A DNA stretch of 64,000 bases from Clostridium fungisolvens (GCF_014193895.1 NZ_BLZR01000001.1:1-64000), one strand, 5' to 3'; counted from the stretch's first letter, positions 17,245 through 25,209 are shown. Notes: generated by a model not told the origin, from the letters alone. Made by a program: numbers and translations.

Positions 17245-18582
17245 TTACTGATTCTTATTCATTATTTTATTTCTTATTTCTTTAAATTTAGGGAATGCTT
17301 TTTTATATAGATTATAAATGAAGCTGTTTATAACAAGATCAAACTCACCAATAAACTCTACAAAGTCTCCATTGAACCCTTTTTTAAATTTGTATAAACC
17401 ATACAATGGATTTTCAGGATTAAGATCTCCAGAAACTCCTCTAAAATCGTATAGATAGCAATCCAAATCAATACTATCTGTTATCATAGCCCACTGCATA
17501 GCAAAGTTTGGCATAGTATCTCTTAAAATGTTTTCTGAAGCACCATAAAGGTACCAAGCCTTACCACCATAATAAAGGTATATAGAGCCTGAAAGATATA
17601 TTTCTTGACCCTTAAATGGCTCAATATCTTTAAGACGAGTTTTAAATCCCTCTATTTGTCTTTCGGATTCTTTTAACTTTCCATCTTGGTCGTCTATCTT
17701 CTTTTGAATTCTAGCAGATTTATCTTCATCCTTCTCTTCTGAGAGCTTTAATCTCAATTCATCAATCTTAATTAGTGCCTTTTCACGCACTTGCTCTTGT
17801 TTTTGTAGTTTTGCATTGACAGTAGAAAAGTCCTTTTCATAGCTATATTTAACCATGTATAATCTGCAATAAGGTGATAGATTGTCAATCATATCTTTAA
17901 AATAATCTTTTTTACGTACTATAAAGTTGTCCCTTTTTCCGGTTGTAACCATTATCTCGTGAAATCTTGATAATACTTCATCAGAGATATTATTCTTATC
18001 ATAAACTTCTACGGTTAAGCCTCTGTCCTCAGCTACCTTAATATTGTATCTAGTCTTATTTGAAAAAGTTTTAAAAACATCTTTCTTTTCTTGTTCTTTA
18101 TTCTCTAGTTGAGGTAGGTTTAGTCTAAAAACAAAGTTTGGCTGAATTGCTTCAAAGTTTTTTGAATCAGTGTTATTAAAACCTAAACTCTTTAAAAAGT
18201 CCTTTATTTCTTCGCCTTCAATTAAAAGTTTTTCGTTTTCAGATAAGTGTATATCAGGATCTACAGTTATGAAAGATATCTTGTTATCTTTTGCATAACT
18301 TCTTATGAAGTCAGTAAACTCTATTAAAAGATTTTTATTCTTATAATCACAAGTAAAGCTTCTAGGCATGTAGCCCATATAAGCATTTACATATGGTGCT
18401 TTTCTTAGAAGCATAGTAGCACACAAAACTAGGTTGCCATCTTCATCAAAACCTCCAATAAATTTTGGAGTCCATTCTTTTTTTATACTAGCCCAATACG
18501 ATGTTTGAAATATATGCCCTTTTTTATTAATGGAATTAAACTCATTTATCTGAGAAGGGTTTACTTCCTTAAATCTATACAA
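17245..18582 (-). CDS. FemX/FemAB-family aminoacyltransferase (peptidoglycan bridge formation)
   Basis: 445 aa. Two GNAT-like subdomains: the first begins FQTSYWASIKKEWTPKFIGG and MLLRKAPYVNAYMGYMPRSF, the second contains YLSGSIYLYYGGKAWYLYGASE and LYDFRGVSGD near the C-terminus, the usual FemAB end. A charged coiled-coil insert (about 250-305) matches the helical arm of FemA. Such enzymes add the first amino acids of the interpeptide bridge to lipid II using aminoacyl-tRNA. The start is TTG at 18582, with AGGAGG 8 nt upstream. It is monocistronic. Confidence 0.85.
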   Translation of the reverse strand: MYRFKEVNPSQINEFNSINKKGHIFQTSYWASIKKEWTPKFIGGFDEDGNLVLCATMLLRKAPYVNAYMGYMPRSFTCDYKNKNLLIEFTDFIRSYAKDNKISFITVDPDIHLSENEKLLIEGEEIKDFLKSLGFNNTDSKNFEAIQPNFVFRLNLPQLENKEQEKKDVFKTFSNKTRYNIKVAEDRGLTVEVYDKNNISDEVLSRFHEIMVTTGKRDNFIVRKKDYFKDMIDNLSPYCRLYMVKYSYEKDFSTVNAKLQKQEQVREKALIKIDELRLKLSEEKDEDKSARIQKKIDDQDGKLKESERQIEGFKTRLKDIEPFKGQEIYLSGSIYLYYGGKAWYLYGASENILRDTMPNFAMQWAMITDSIDLDCYLYDFRGVSGDLNPENPLYGLYKFKKGFNGDFVEFIGEFDLVINSFIYNLYKKAFPKFKEIRNKIMNKNQ

Positions 18583-19123
18583 AATAAATTCCTCCTTAAT
18601 GCATTTGCACTAATGTTATTTGATTTTACGCATAACACTATTTTAATACTATTGGACTAACTATTTCAAGAATTTAATATTCATCAGGTATATAAAGTGC
18701 ATCAAATATATATATTACAAAACAAATTGTACTAGTTTATATAAAGTAGGTTATAATGAAAAAAATTCTCTAATGTTTTTAAAGTTCCAATTATGTTGTT
18801 AAATTATACGTAAATATTAATTGGTGTTTCATCCAGTAAAAGGCATGTATAAAAAACACCATTATAAACAACTATATTATAAGTGTTAACTAAAAATTAT
18901 AATTTTAGTCTGGATATACAATTTGTCCAGTTATATAGCAGTTTTAGGAGTTAAAAGGATTAACAAATTGTTAACAAAACATAAAAGGTAACAAATTGGT
19001 AAATATTTATATTGTTATCGAAAAGTGTTTAATGTTATAATTTTAGTATAAAACAATGATAGGGGGGGAGCAGTTTTCATATGTTATAGTATTTTCGATA
19101 ATATGTGTAAACTGAGAATACGC
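18583..19123. other. Divergent region femX-like / nlpC-like
   Basis: About 540 bp of AT-rich DNA with no long ORF. Two direct repeats TAACAAATTG (near 18961 and 18989) lie upstream of the P60 gene and could be an operator. A weak WalR-like pattern (TGTTAA-N5-CATAAA) overlaps the first. A G-rich SD-like run AGGGGGGGAG (19061-19070) precedes a two-codon ORF ATG TTA TAG at 19081. Confidence 0.4.
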
Positions 19124-20350
19124 ATGAATAAAAGAGCAATATCAACGTTAATCGTATTCAGTTTGGTATTTGGGATTGGTGTACAGGCACATGCGGAGCC
19201 ACTTACTGATAATCAAAAGCAACAAATACAAGATAGTAGAGACAAATACTCTGATGTAAAAAACAAGATAAGTGATTTGACTAATAAGATAGATGCATTA
19301 GATGACCAAATACAACCATTAGTAATACAGATTGATAAGAATAAGAATGAAATTAAGAGCGTAGAAAAGCAAATTAAAAACACTGAAGATGAGATTGATA
19401 AGGCTAGAGCTGATCTTGATGCCAAAGAAGAAGTCTTTGGAGAAAGAATGAGAGCTATATACAAAACTGGAGGACAGGAAAGTTATTTAGCAGTAATTTT
19501 AAGTTCAAGAGATTTTAGTGATTTTGTCAGCAAAATGGAAGCTGTTGGAAAACTTATGAGCTTAGATAAGCAAATAATAACCGAATTAAAAGACCAAAAG
19601 CAGAAGCTTGATGATAAGGTAAGTGATTTAAAAGCAAAAAATGATCAATTAGCTAAATTAAATGAAAGCACTCAAAAGCAGTTAGATGAATTAAATGCTA
19701 AGAAGAGTGATCAGCTTAAAATGGTTGCAGATTTACAAGAACAACAAAAGAAAGTTGCTCAAGATTTAAAACAATCTGAGAGCATGCTTATACAATATCC
19801 AGTATCTATAATCCAGAACACTTCAAGCTCAACTTCTGACTTGAACTCTGCTATAGATATGTTAAGACAAGTTAGAAAAACTGTAGTAAGTTCTGATCTA
19901 GATAGTGAAATAGTAAATTACATCGAAAAGGCTAAAGATACAGTAAAGAGTAGAACTACAGTTGCAGCTCCAGTATACAGTAGGGGAGGAGCAGTACCGG
20001 CTTCATCTTCTTCAGTTTTATCAGAAGCTTATAAATACTTAGGTACTCCTTATGTATGGGGGGCTACTGGACCAAGTTCTTTTGACTGTTCAGGGTTCAC
20101 TAGTTATGTATTTAGAAAGTTTGGAATTAGCCTTCCAAGAACGACATATGATCAAATAAATGTTGGTTCTGCAGTGTCTTACGCAGATTTACAACCAGGT
20201 GATTTGGTCTTTACAAGAGGAACTGCATCAAGACCAGAACATGTTGGTATATATGTAGGTGGTGGTCAAATGATTCATGCGCCTAGAACTGGTGAAGATG
20301 TAAAAGTAGGACCTATCTATGGTTATGTTGCATCAAGAAGAGTGCAATAA
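19124..20350 (+). CDS. Secreted coiled-coil NlpC/P60 endopeptidase (peptidoglycan hydrolase)
   Basis: 408 aa. The signal peptide MNKRAISTLIVFSLVFGIGV is cleaved after AHA; a long coiled coil follows (about 25-245, PcsB/CwlO type). The C-terminal NlpC/P60 domain has catalytic Cys in SSFDCSGF, His in RPEHVGIYVGGG and a second polar residue near MIHAPRTG. It cleaves stem peptides during wall growth. Start choice is open: ATG 19103 or ATG 19124 are in frame, and neither has a good SD, because the only strong SD lies at 19061-19070. I prefer 19124, where the signal peptide begins cleanly. A terminator follows. Confidence 0.85.
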   Translation: MNKRAISTLIVFSLVFGIGVQAHAEPLTDNQKQQIQDSRDKYSDVKNKISDLTNKIDALDDQIQPLVIQIDKNKNEIKSVEKQIKNTEDEIDKARADLDAKEEVFGERMRAIYKTGGQESYLAVILSSRDFSDFVSKMEAVGKLMSLDKQIITELKDQKQKLDDKVSDLKAKNDQLAKLNESTQKQLDELNAKKSDQLKMVADLQEQQKKVAQDLKQSESMLIQYPVSIIQNTSSSTSDLNSAIDMLRQVRKTVVSSDLDSEIVNYIEKAKDTVKSRTTVAAPVYSRGGAVPASSSSVLSEAYKYLGTPYVWGATGPSSFDCSGFTSYVFRKFGISLPRTTYDQINVGSAVSYADLQPGDLVFTRGTASRPEHVGIYVGGGQMIHAPRTGEDVKVGPIYGYVASRRVQ

Positions 20351-20386
20351 TTATTTAAAAATGAGAGCATAGTTAGTAAATAGTTT

Positions 20387-20421
20387 ATCCAATGAGGTCA
20401 ATATGACTTCATTGGATTTTT
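20387..20421 (+). terminator. Terminator of NlpC/P60 gene
   Basis: ATCCAATGAGGTC pairs with GACTTCATTGGAT (one G-T) around a 5-nt loop, followed by T6. The T-run also begins the adjacent family A repeat. Confidence 0.85.
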
Positions 20422-20605
20422 TACTGTTAAGGAAAGTATAAAACTTTTTGCTAGTTAAACCTAGATATTTCAATGCTTTTATAAGTTTTTTATGGCTATG
20501 CAGCAAAAAATAAAACTTATTCGCCTCCAGATTTTCCTCATATACATTCGGAAAGGCAGATGCGCAAAAAATTACTAAAGAAGAGCGCTTTAGCGAATTT
20601 TTTAT
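20416..20605 (+). repeat. Family A repeat, full copy
   Basis: A module of about 190 nt: T-run + ACTGTTAAGGAAA, TAGATATTTCAATGCTTTTA, GGCTATGCAGCAAAAAATAA, TTCGCCTCCAG-ATTTTCC-loop-GGAAAGGCAGATGCGC, then terminator TTACTAAAG-loop-CTTTAGCGA + T6. The same order is seen at 24.8, 25.1 and 50.2 kb and in part at 0.9, 8.8, 36.2 and 57.9 kb. No ORF lies inside. Confidence 0.8.
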
Positions 20606-20913
20606 CTTTTACCAATATATAGATATGCAAAGTATATCTACTATGTGAATGTCTATTGTAAATGTTGAAGTTAATTTTATAATAAATTTAAACAACTTAA
20701 GTTTTTGTAGGATATTTATTTAAGATGACGTGATTTACAGCTAATATTGAGATTATATGTGGAAGAATTATGATAAAATGATTTGTTTAAATATTTGTTA
20801 TTGTTATGTATAATATATAAATGTATTAAATGGCAATGATATATTGTAGATACATCTGTAGATTTTACGATTATATTAATTTGTATATCATATTGAAAAG
20901 AGAGAGGAAGATA

Positions 20914-21684
20914 ATGTTAGATATAAATATAAATAGAGATGAAATAGAGAAAATTGTAAATAATGATGAAAGTATTGATGATTTGCAGTTAGGCGGAATA
21001 CACTTAATACAAAAAAAAGATGGCTTTAGGTTTGGCGTAGATGCAGTCCTATTAGCCAATTTCGCAAATGTAAAAAATAACAGCAGAGTTATAGACATGT
21101 GCACAGGTACGGGGATAGTGCCATTTATATTGGCTGGAAAAACTAAGGCATCAAGCATAACTGGACTTGAGGTTCAAGAAGAAATGGTCGAGATGGCAAA
21201 CAGAAGTATTAAGATAAATGCACTTGAAGACAAGATGGATTTTATATGTGGAGATTTAACAAACTTACAACTTTTGAAAAGTATAAAAAAGGCAGATGTG
21301 GTTACTGTAAATCCACCTTATAAATTAGCTAGTTCAGGGATAATTAATCCAAGTGATAAAACGGCTATAGCAAGGCATGAAATATTATGTACATTAGAAG
21401 ATGTAATAATTGCAGCAAGAGTGCTCCTTAAGGATAACGGTAGATTTTACATGGTACATAGACCAGAACGGCTTGCTGATATATTTTGTTTGATGAGAAA
21501 GCATAGGATTGAGCCTAAAAGAGTTAGGATGGTTCACCCTAATACAACAAGAGAGCCTAATATAGTTCTAGTAGAAGGTCAGAGAGATGGTGGAAAATTT
21601 ATGAAATGGGAAGCACCTCTTTATGTATATAATGACAATGGACAGTATAGTGATGAAATAGAAAAAATCTATGGAAGAAGGTAA
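20914..21684 (+). CDS. tRNA1(Val) (adenine(37)-N6)-methyltransferase-like (TrmN6 family)
   Basis: 256 aa. A class I SAM-dependent methyltransferase. LGGIHLIQKKDGFRFGVDAVLLANF is the characteristic TrmN6/YfiC opening. VIDMCTGTGIVPFIL is the SAM loop (motif I) and VTVNPPYK is the NPPY catalytic motif of N6-adenine methyltransferases. Upstream in-frame ATG 20830 lacks an SD. ATG 20914 has AGAGAGGAAG about 5 nt before it and begins the conserved protein. It is followed 5 nt later by rsmI, a common pair in Firmicutes (yabB-rsmI). Confidence 0.88.
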   Translation: MLDININRDEIEKIVNNDESIDDLQLGGIHLIQKKDGFRFGVDAVLLANFANVKNNSRVIDMCTGTGIVPFILAGKTKASSITGLEVQEEMVEMANRSIKINALEDKMDFICGDLTNLQLLKSIKKADVVTVNPPYKLASSGIINPSDKTAIARHEILCTLEDVIIAARVLLKDNGRFYMVHRPERLADIFCLMRKHRIEPKRVRMVHPNTTREPNIVLVEGQRDGGKFMKWEAPLYVYNDNGQYSDEIEKIYGRR

Positions 21685-21689
21685 TAAGT

Positions 21690-22529
21690 ATGACAAAGCT
21701 TTATTTAGTTCCTACGCCAATAGGAAATTTAAAAGATATAACCTTAAGAGCTTTAGAAGTTCTTAAGACGGTTGATGTAATAGCAGCAGAAGATACTAGG
21801 CAAACTTTAAAGCTTCTTAATCATTATGAAATCAAAAAAACTCTAATAAGCTACCATAAACATAATGAATATGGAAAGAGCGAAGATATAATAGGTATAA
21901 TTAATTCGGGAAGATCTGTTGCTATTGTATCGGATGCTGGTACGCCTGGTATATCAGACCCAGGTGAAATACTAGTGAAAAGGTGTATTGAAGAAAATAT
22001 ACAATTTGAAGTGTTACCAGGGGCTACTGCAACTACTACTGCATTGGTTTATTCAGGTTTTGATACCACTAAGTTTATGTTTAGAGGATTTTTACCTAGA
22101 GAGAACAAGGATAGGATAGAAGTAGTTGATACGCTTAAGGATAGAAGTGAAACTATAATATTCTATGAAGCTCCTCATAGACTTTTAAGTACATTAGACT
22201 TTTTGAAAGAAGCGTTTGGCAATAGAAGAATAGCTATATGCAGAGAGCTCACTAAACTGCATGAGGAAATTGTGAGAGTTACTATTAGCGAAGCTATTTC
22301 ATACTTTTCAAATAAACAACCTAAGGGCGAATTTGTATTAGTTTTAGAAGGTAAATCTAAAGAAGATATTGAAAATGAGAAAAAAGCAACATGGGAAGAC
22401 TTAAGTATTGAAGAGCATATATTGAGAAATATAAATAATGGTATGGAAAAGAAAGAAGCGATAAAGATGGTGGCAAAGGAACGAAAACTTCCTAAATCAG
22501 AGGTTTATAAGTATTCTACCAATATGTAG
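21690..22529 (+). CDS. rsmI: 16S rRNA (cytidine(1402)-2'-O)-methyltransferase
   Basis: 279 aa, full length. LYLVPTPIGNLKDITLRALE, AAEDTRQTLKLL, ISYHKHNE, VSDAGTPGISDPG, EVLPGATATTTALVYSGF and FYEAPHRL are the conserved RsmI/tetrapyrrole-methylase-fold motifs. It methylates the ribose 2'-OH of C1402 in the small-subunit decoding centre. SD AAGAAGGTAA precedes ATG 5 nt after the trmN6-like gene, so the two are co-transcribed. The abrB gene is convergent, as in many Firmicutes. Confidence 0.96.
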   Translation: MTKLYLVPTPIGNLKDITLRALEVLKTVDVIAAEDTRQTLKLLNHYEIKKTLISYHKHNEYGKSEDIIGIINSGRSVAIVSDAGTPGISDPGEILVKRCIEENIQFEVLPGATATTTALVYSGFDTTKFMFRGFLPRENKDRIEVVDTLKDRSETIIFYEAPHRLLSTLDFLKEAFGNRRIAICRELTKLHEEIVRVTISEAISYFSNKQPKGEFVLVLEGKSKEDIENEKKATWEDLSIEEHILRNINNGMEKKEAIKMVAKERKLPKSEVYKYSTNM

Positions 22530-22631
22530 TGGGTAAAAATTTGAAGTTTTTTTCGGAGTAAAAAGTTAATAAATTAAATAAAATATCTTAATAACTTAGG
22601 TTTAAATTTATATGTTTTCATATAAAACAAA

Positions 22632-22667
22632 AAATAAGCGCTTCAAGGGGAGTTGAAGCGCTTATTT
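22632..22667. terminator. Bidirectional terminator rsmI / abrB
   Basis: A perfect 15-bp stem (22632-22646 with 22653-22667) and 6-nt loop between the two convergent genes. Confidence 0.85.
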
Positions 22668-22693
22668 AAAGTAAAAATTAAAACTATATATAA

Positions 22694-22942
22694 TTATTTG
22701 TTATCGTTTTTAAGTTCTACTAAGCAGTTCTTACAGATATTCTTTCCTCTGTAGTTTATAACATCTCTTGCATCTCCGCAGAATATGCAAGCTGGTTCAT
22801 ATTTCTTTAAAATTATTTGTTCACCATCTACATATATTTCTAGAGCATCTTTTTCTGCTATGTCTAAAGTTCTTCTTAATTCTATAGGAATAACTATTCT
22901 TCCTAACTCATCTACTCTTCTAACTACACCTGTTGATTTCAT
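22694..22942 (-). CDS. abrB: AbrB-family transition-state regulator
   Basis: 82 aa. The N-terminal swapped-hairpin DNA-binding domain STGVVRRVDELGRIVIPIELRR, LDIAEKDALEIYVDGEQIILKKY is the AbrB/SpoVT signature. A C-terminal Cys4 knot (C-x2-C and C-x2-C in ACIFCGD and ICKNC) is common in clostridial AbrB. The in-frame start at 22978 has no SD. ATG 22942 has AGGAGG 8 nt upstream. It acts as a dimer/tetramer repressing stationary-phase genes. A Spo0A-type box sits about 30 nt upstream of the start codon. Confidence 0.93.
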   Translation of the reverse strand: MKSTGVVRRVDELGRIVIPIELRRTLDIAEKDALEIYVDGEQIILKKYEPACIFCGDARDVINYRGKNICKNCLVELKNDNK

Positions 22943-22970
22943 TTTTGTTTCCTCCTCATATCCTACATCT

Positions 22971-22977
22971 TTCGACA
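22971..22977 (-). promoter_or_regulatory. Spo0A (0A) box upstream of abrB
   Basis: The minus strand reads TTTGTCGAAAGATG, containing the 0A core TGTCGAA, between a promoter (TTGACT - 17 nt - TAGTAT) and the abrB SD. The position is downstream of +1, which suits repression of abrB by Spo0A~P, as known in Bacillus and Clostridium. Confidence 0.6.
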
Positions 22978-23290
22978 AATTATATTATAATACTAGCAAA
23001 AATGTAATATAAAGTCAATATTAATTGATAATATTTTTAAGTTTTTTACAAAAGTTTTATTTAGTAAACTTATATCCATAATATACTACCATTTTTTTCA
23101 AAAGTCAATACTACTAAATAGCATCAAAAATACATAATTCTTCAATAAATTTACTATATCTTCAATAATAAATAATTAAATTAATATTTTTAAAGAAATT
23201 AATAGTAAATTATTGAAAAAAATGAGCATTTATTAAAAAAACAAAATTAGTAAATAAAAAAAGTAATTTGTTGGAATAGTAGATTAGTAT

Positions 23291-23297
23291 TGTCGAA
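23291..23297 (+). promoter_or_regulatory. Second Spo0A-like box
   Basis: TGTCGAA exactly, in TATTGTCGAAATTAATC, 350 nt from abrB on the plus strand. It is a single heptamer in AT-rich DNA, so chance occurrence is possible. Confidence 0.35.
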
Positions 23298-23528
23298 ATT
23301 AATCTATTTGTGATAGACATTTATATTTCTATATTAATAGTATATGTAAAAAAAATAAAAATTGTTTATGTTTATATGGAAAATAAGCCAATAATATTAT
23401 AAAATTAACAAAATACTTATAGCGCAAATAATTAATAAATGCAAAAAACAATTATGCTGTAAAAATAATGTAATATTTTAAATGTATTAAAATAAAATAA
23501 TTTGGTGAATAACGAATTATTTTATCAG

Positions 23529-23680
23529 TATTTCCACATGTAATAAACAGGTTATCCACATGAGAATTGTGGATAATGTGCAAAAAAAATTGTATTTTGA
23601 ATATAAACACAATATGTTGTGTTAAGTTATCAACATATACTGTTTATAACCTGTGAATAACTGTGGATTAGTGTGGAAAA
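23529..23680. other. Cluster of DnaA boxes (origin-like or DnaA-titration site)
   Basis: Three matches to TTATNCACA: 23552-23560 (+), 23568-23576 (-, TTATCCACA) and 23652-23660 (-, TTATTCACA). Three one-mismatch boxes lie at 23627-23635 (+), 23662-23670 (-) and 23672-23680 (-). The density is six boxes in 150 bp, next to a very AT-rich tract. No dnaA, dnaN or plasmid rep gene lies near. The chromosomal oriC would normally flank dnaA, so a titration/regulatory cluster is the more modest reading. Confidence 0.65.
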
Positions 23681-23934
23681 ATACTATAGTTGAATATTTT
23701 ACTAACAATAAAAATTAAATCACAAATAATTTTTATTGTAATAATTTGTTTTTGCTATGTTAAGATATTTTGTCAGAAGTTGATAGAGTTAATTATAGAT
23801 AAACTAGTTCCAAATAAAATATATATTTCATAATCCTATTACTATTAATAGTTAACAAAACTATAGCTTAGTTTTATTAGATAGAACTGGATTATCTATT
23901 CCACTGAACTGATAAACTACTTCAGTCATTAAAC

Positions 23935-23974
23935 TCCAAATAAAGATTTCGATGGTTCTACGAATCTTTATTTG
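23935..23974 (-). repeat. Family E hairpin repeat copy 2
   Basis: A perfect 13-bp inverted repeat (CCAAATAAAGATT...AATCTTTATTTGG) with 14-nt loop. The reverse complement resembles 2150-2215. No T-run follows on either side, so it is not a classic terminator. Confidence 0.5.
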
Positions 23975-24115
23975 GATAAATTCTAATATGAAGTAGTTTA
24001 ACTATAGAATTAATAAGTAAAATAAATAGGTGGAATTAACTTGTAATAGGTTTATACTTACTATATAATATTATTAAAAGATAAAGTAAATTGAGTATAT
24101 TTTAGAGGTGTTATT

Positions 24116-24709
24116 ATGGACGACAAGAGTTTTGATTTAAGCTATGTTATAGAATTAGCAGAAGAAATGTCAAAGAACAGTATGGTTTCTTATGATGAGT
24201 TACCGAAATATGATTTATTTTTATCGCAAGTTATTGATTATTTAAATGATAAGTTTATAGATGATAAATATACAAACAATATTGTTCAAAACTATATAAA
24301 AAGTGAAGTAATAACTAAACCAGAGGATGGAAAAAAGAGAGGCTATACAAAGTTACACCTTGCACAATTGATGCTTCTAAGTTACATGAGGCCATTATTA
24401 ACAACAGAGGAAATAAAGAAAGTATTTAGACTAGCATTTAATGAGATAAATGACAGAACTGATGATATCATATCATGGGAAGATGCATATAAAGTATTTT
24501 CTGAGGTCCAAACAGATACTTTCAAGGACTTTTTGAAAGCGCCTTTGTTAAATGAGGAGAAGATAGAAGATTTCGTAAAAAACTTGAAACTCGCTTCGTC
24601 CGATGAAGAAAGAATAAGAATATTTTTAATGGTGATGTCCCTTATAGCACAAGCAAGTGTAATTAAAAAGTTAGTTCAAAAATTGGTAAATGAATATCAC
24701 GCTGAATAA
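24116..24709 (+). CDS. DUF1836 domain protein
   Basis: 197 aa, soluble and helical. LPKYDLFLSQVIDYLNDKF, TKPEDGKKRGYTKLHLAQLMLLSYMRPLLTTEEIKKVF and FLMVMSLIAQASVIKKLV fit the DUF1836 family (YkrK type), whose N-terminal part resembles a MerR-like winged helix. Function is not established; DNA binding is an inference. SD AGAGGTG precedes ATG. It is monocistronic. A family A terminator tail follows at once. Confidence 0.75.
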   Translation: MDDKSFDLSYVIELAEEMSKNSMVSYDELPKYDLFLSQVIDYLNDKFIDDKYTNNIVQNYIKSEVITKPEDGKKRGYTKLHLAQLMLLSYMRPLLTTEEIKKVFRLAFNEINDRTDDIISWEDAYKVFSEVQTDTFKDFLKAPLLNEEKIEDFVKNLKLASSDEERIRIFLMVMSLIAQASVIKKLVQKLVNEYHAE

Positions 24710-24721
24710 ATTTTTCACTGT

Positions 24722-24766
24722 TAAAGCTCACTGAAGAAGACCGCTTTAGTAATTTTTTATTCTTTA
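24722..24766 (+). repeat. Family A terminator tail after DUF1836 gene
   Basis: CTCACTGAAGAAGACCGCTTTAGTAA + T6 is the 3' hairpin of family A (weaker 5' arm), placed 12 nt after the DUF1836 stop codon, so it probably ends that transcript. Its T-run also starts the next family A unit. Confidence 0.6.
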
Positions 24767-24945
24767 GGAAATTATATCTCAATTATATCTGTGGATAATT
24801 ATGCGAACAGACTTAAGGCATAGTATAAGTTAAAGAATAAAAAAAGAAGAATATATCGCCTGCCAGAATTTCTTCACATACGTTCAGAAAAGGCAGATGC
24901 GCAAAAAAATTACTAAAGAAGACCGCTTTAGTAATTTTTTATCCT
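24753..24945 (+). repeat. Family A repeat, full copy (subtype 2)
   Basis: The unit runs from one T-run to the next. TTTTTTATTCTTTA (24753-24766) pairs perfectly with TAAAGAATAAAAAA (24831-24844). The apical stem CTGCC/GGCAG and TTTCT/AGAAA follows. The terminator TTACTAAAG-AAGACCG-CTTTAGTAA + T6 closes it. No ORF is inside. Confidence 0.8.
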
Positions 24946-24953
24946 GGTTGAAA

Positions 24954-24999
24954 AATATGCATGCACAGAATTCTAGAATTTGCGCATGCATATTTTTTT
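24954..24999 (+). terminator. Orphan terminator hairpin between two family A units
   Basis: An 11-bp stem AATATGCATGC/GCATGCATATT with 19-nt loop and T7. No gene lies between it and the preceding terminator at 24945, so it terminates nothing obvious unless the family A units are transcribed. Confidence 0.7.
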
Positions 25000-25209
25000 G
25001 CTGTATAGGAAATTATAAAGTTTTTATTCTTTAAAAATTTACAACTCAAGTATATCTGTGGATAAATATGAGTAACGACTTAAAATATAATATAATTTAA
25101 AGAATAAAAAAGAAGAACATGTCGCCTGCCAGAATTTCTTCACTACGTTCAGAAAAGGCAGATGCGCAAAAAAATTGACTAAAGAAGATCACTTTAGTCA
25201 ATTTTTTAT
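25000..25209 (+). repeat. Family A repeat, full copy (subtype 2)
   Basis: CTGTATAGGAAATTATAAAG, then TTTTTATTCTTTAAA (25021-25035) pairing perfectly over 15 bp with TTTAAAGAATAAAAA (25096-25110), then the CTGCC/GGCAG stem, then TTGACTAAAG-AAGATCA-CTTTAGTCAA + T6. It is near-tandem with the copy at 24753. It also provides a terminator for the convergent dipeptidase gene. Confidence 0.8.

Larger units (their letters stand above)
20351..20913. other. Intergenic region with full family A repeat
   Basis: 563 bp. After the P60 terminator comes a full family A module (20416-20605). The remaining 300 bp is AT-rich and must hold the promoter of the methyltransferase operon. No ORF is supported. Confidence 0.6.
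22943..24115. other. 1.2-kb non-coding region between abrB and DUF1836 gene
   Basis: No ORF above 30 codons is credible. From the left: the abrB promoter and 0A box, an AT-only tract (about 23130-23280), a second 0A-like TGTCGAA (23291), a cluster of DnaA boxes (23529-23680) and a 13-bp hairpin (family E, 23935-23974). It is the longest non-coding stretch of the window. Confidence 0.7.
24710..25208. other. Intergenic region made of family A units
   Basis: This 499-bp gap is almost wholly repeat: a terminator tail and two consecutive full family A modules separated by an orphan hairpin. No ORF is supported. Confidence 0.75.

Noticed and set aside
18822..18930. Possible riboswitch (c-di-AMP type) before the NlpC/P60 gene
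   Set aside because: Wall hydrolases are often under such control in clostridia, and small hairpins are present, but the G-rich conserved core of the ydaO family is absent.
23529..23680. Calling the DnaA-box cluster the chromosomal origin
   Set aside because: There is no dnaA, dnaN, recF or gyrB gene nearby and strand bias cannot be read from one window. It is reported as a cluster only.
24710..25209. Family A near-tandem units as a CRISPR array
   Set aside because: There are only two units of about 200 nt with no short repeat-spacer pattern and no cas genes. The Cas4-like domain at 26 kb belongs to a helicase fusion.
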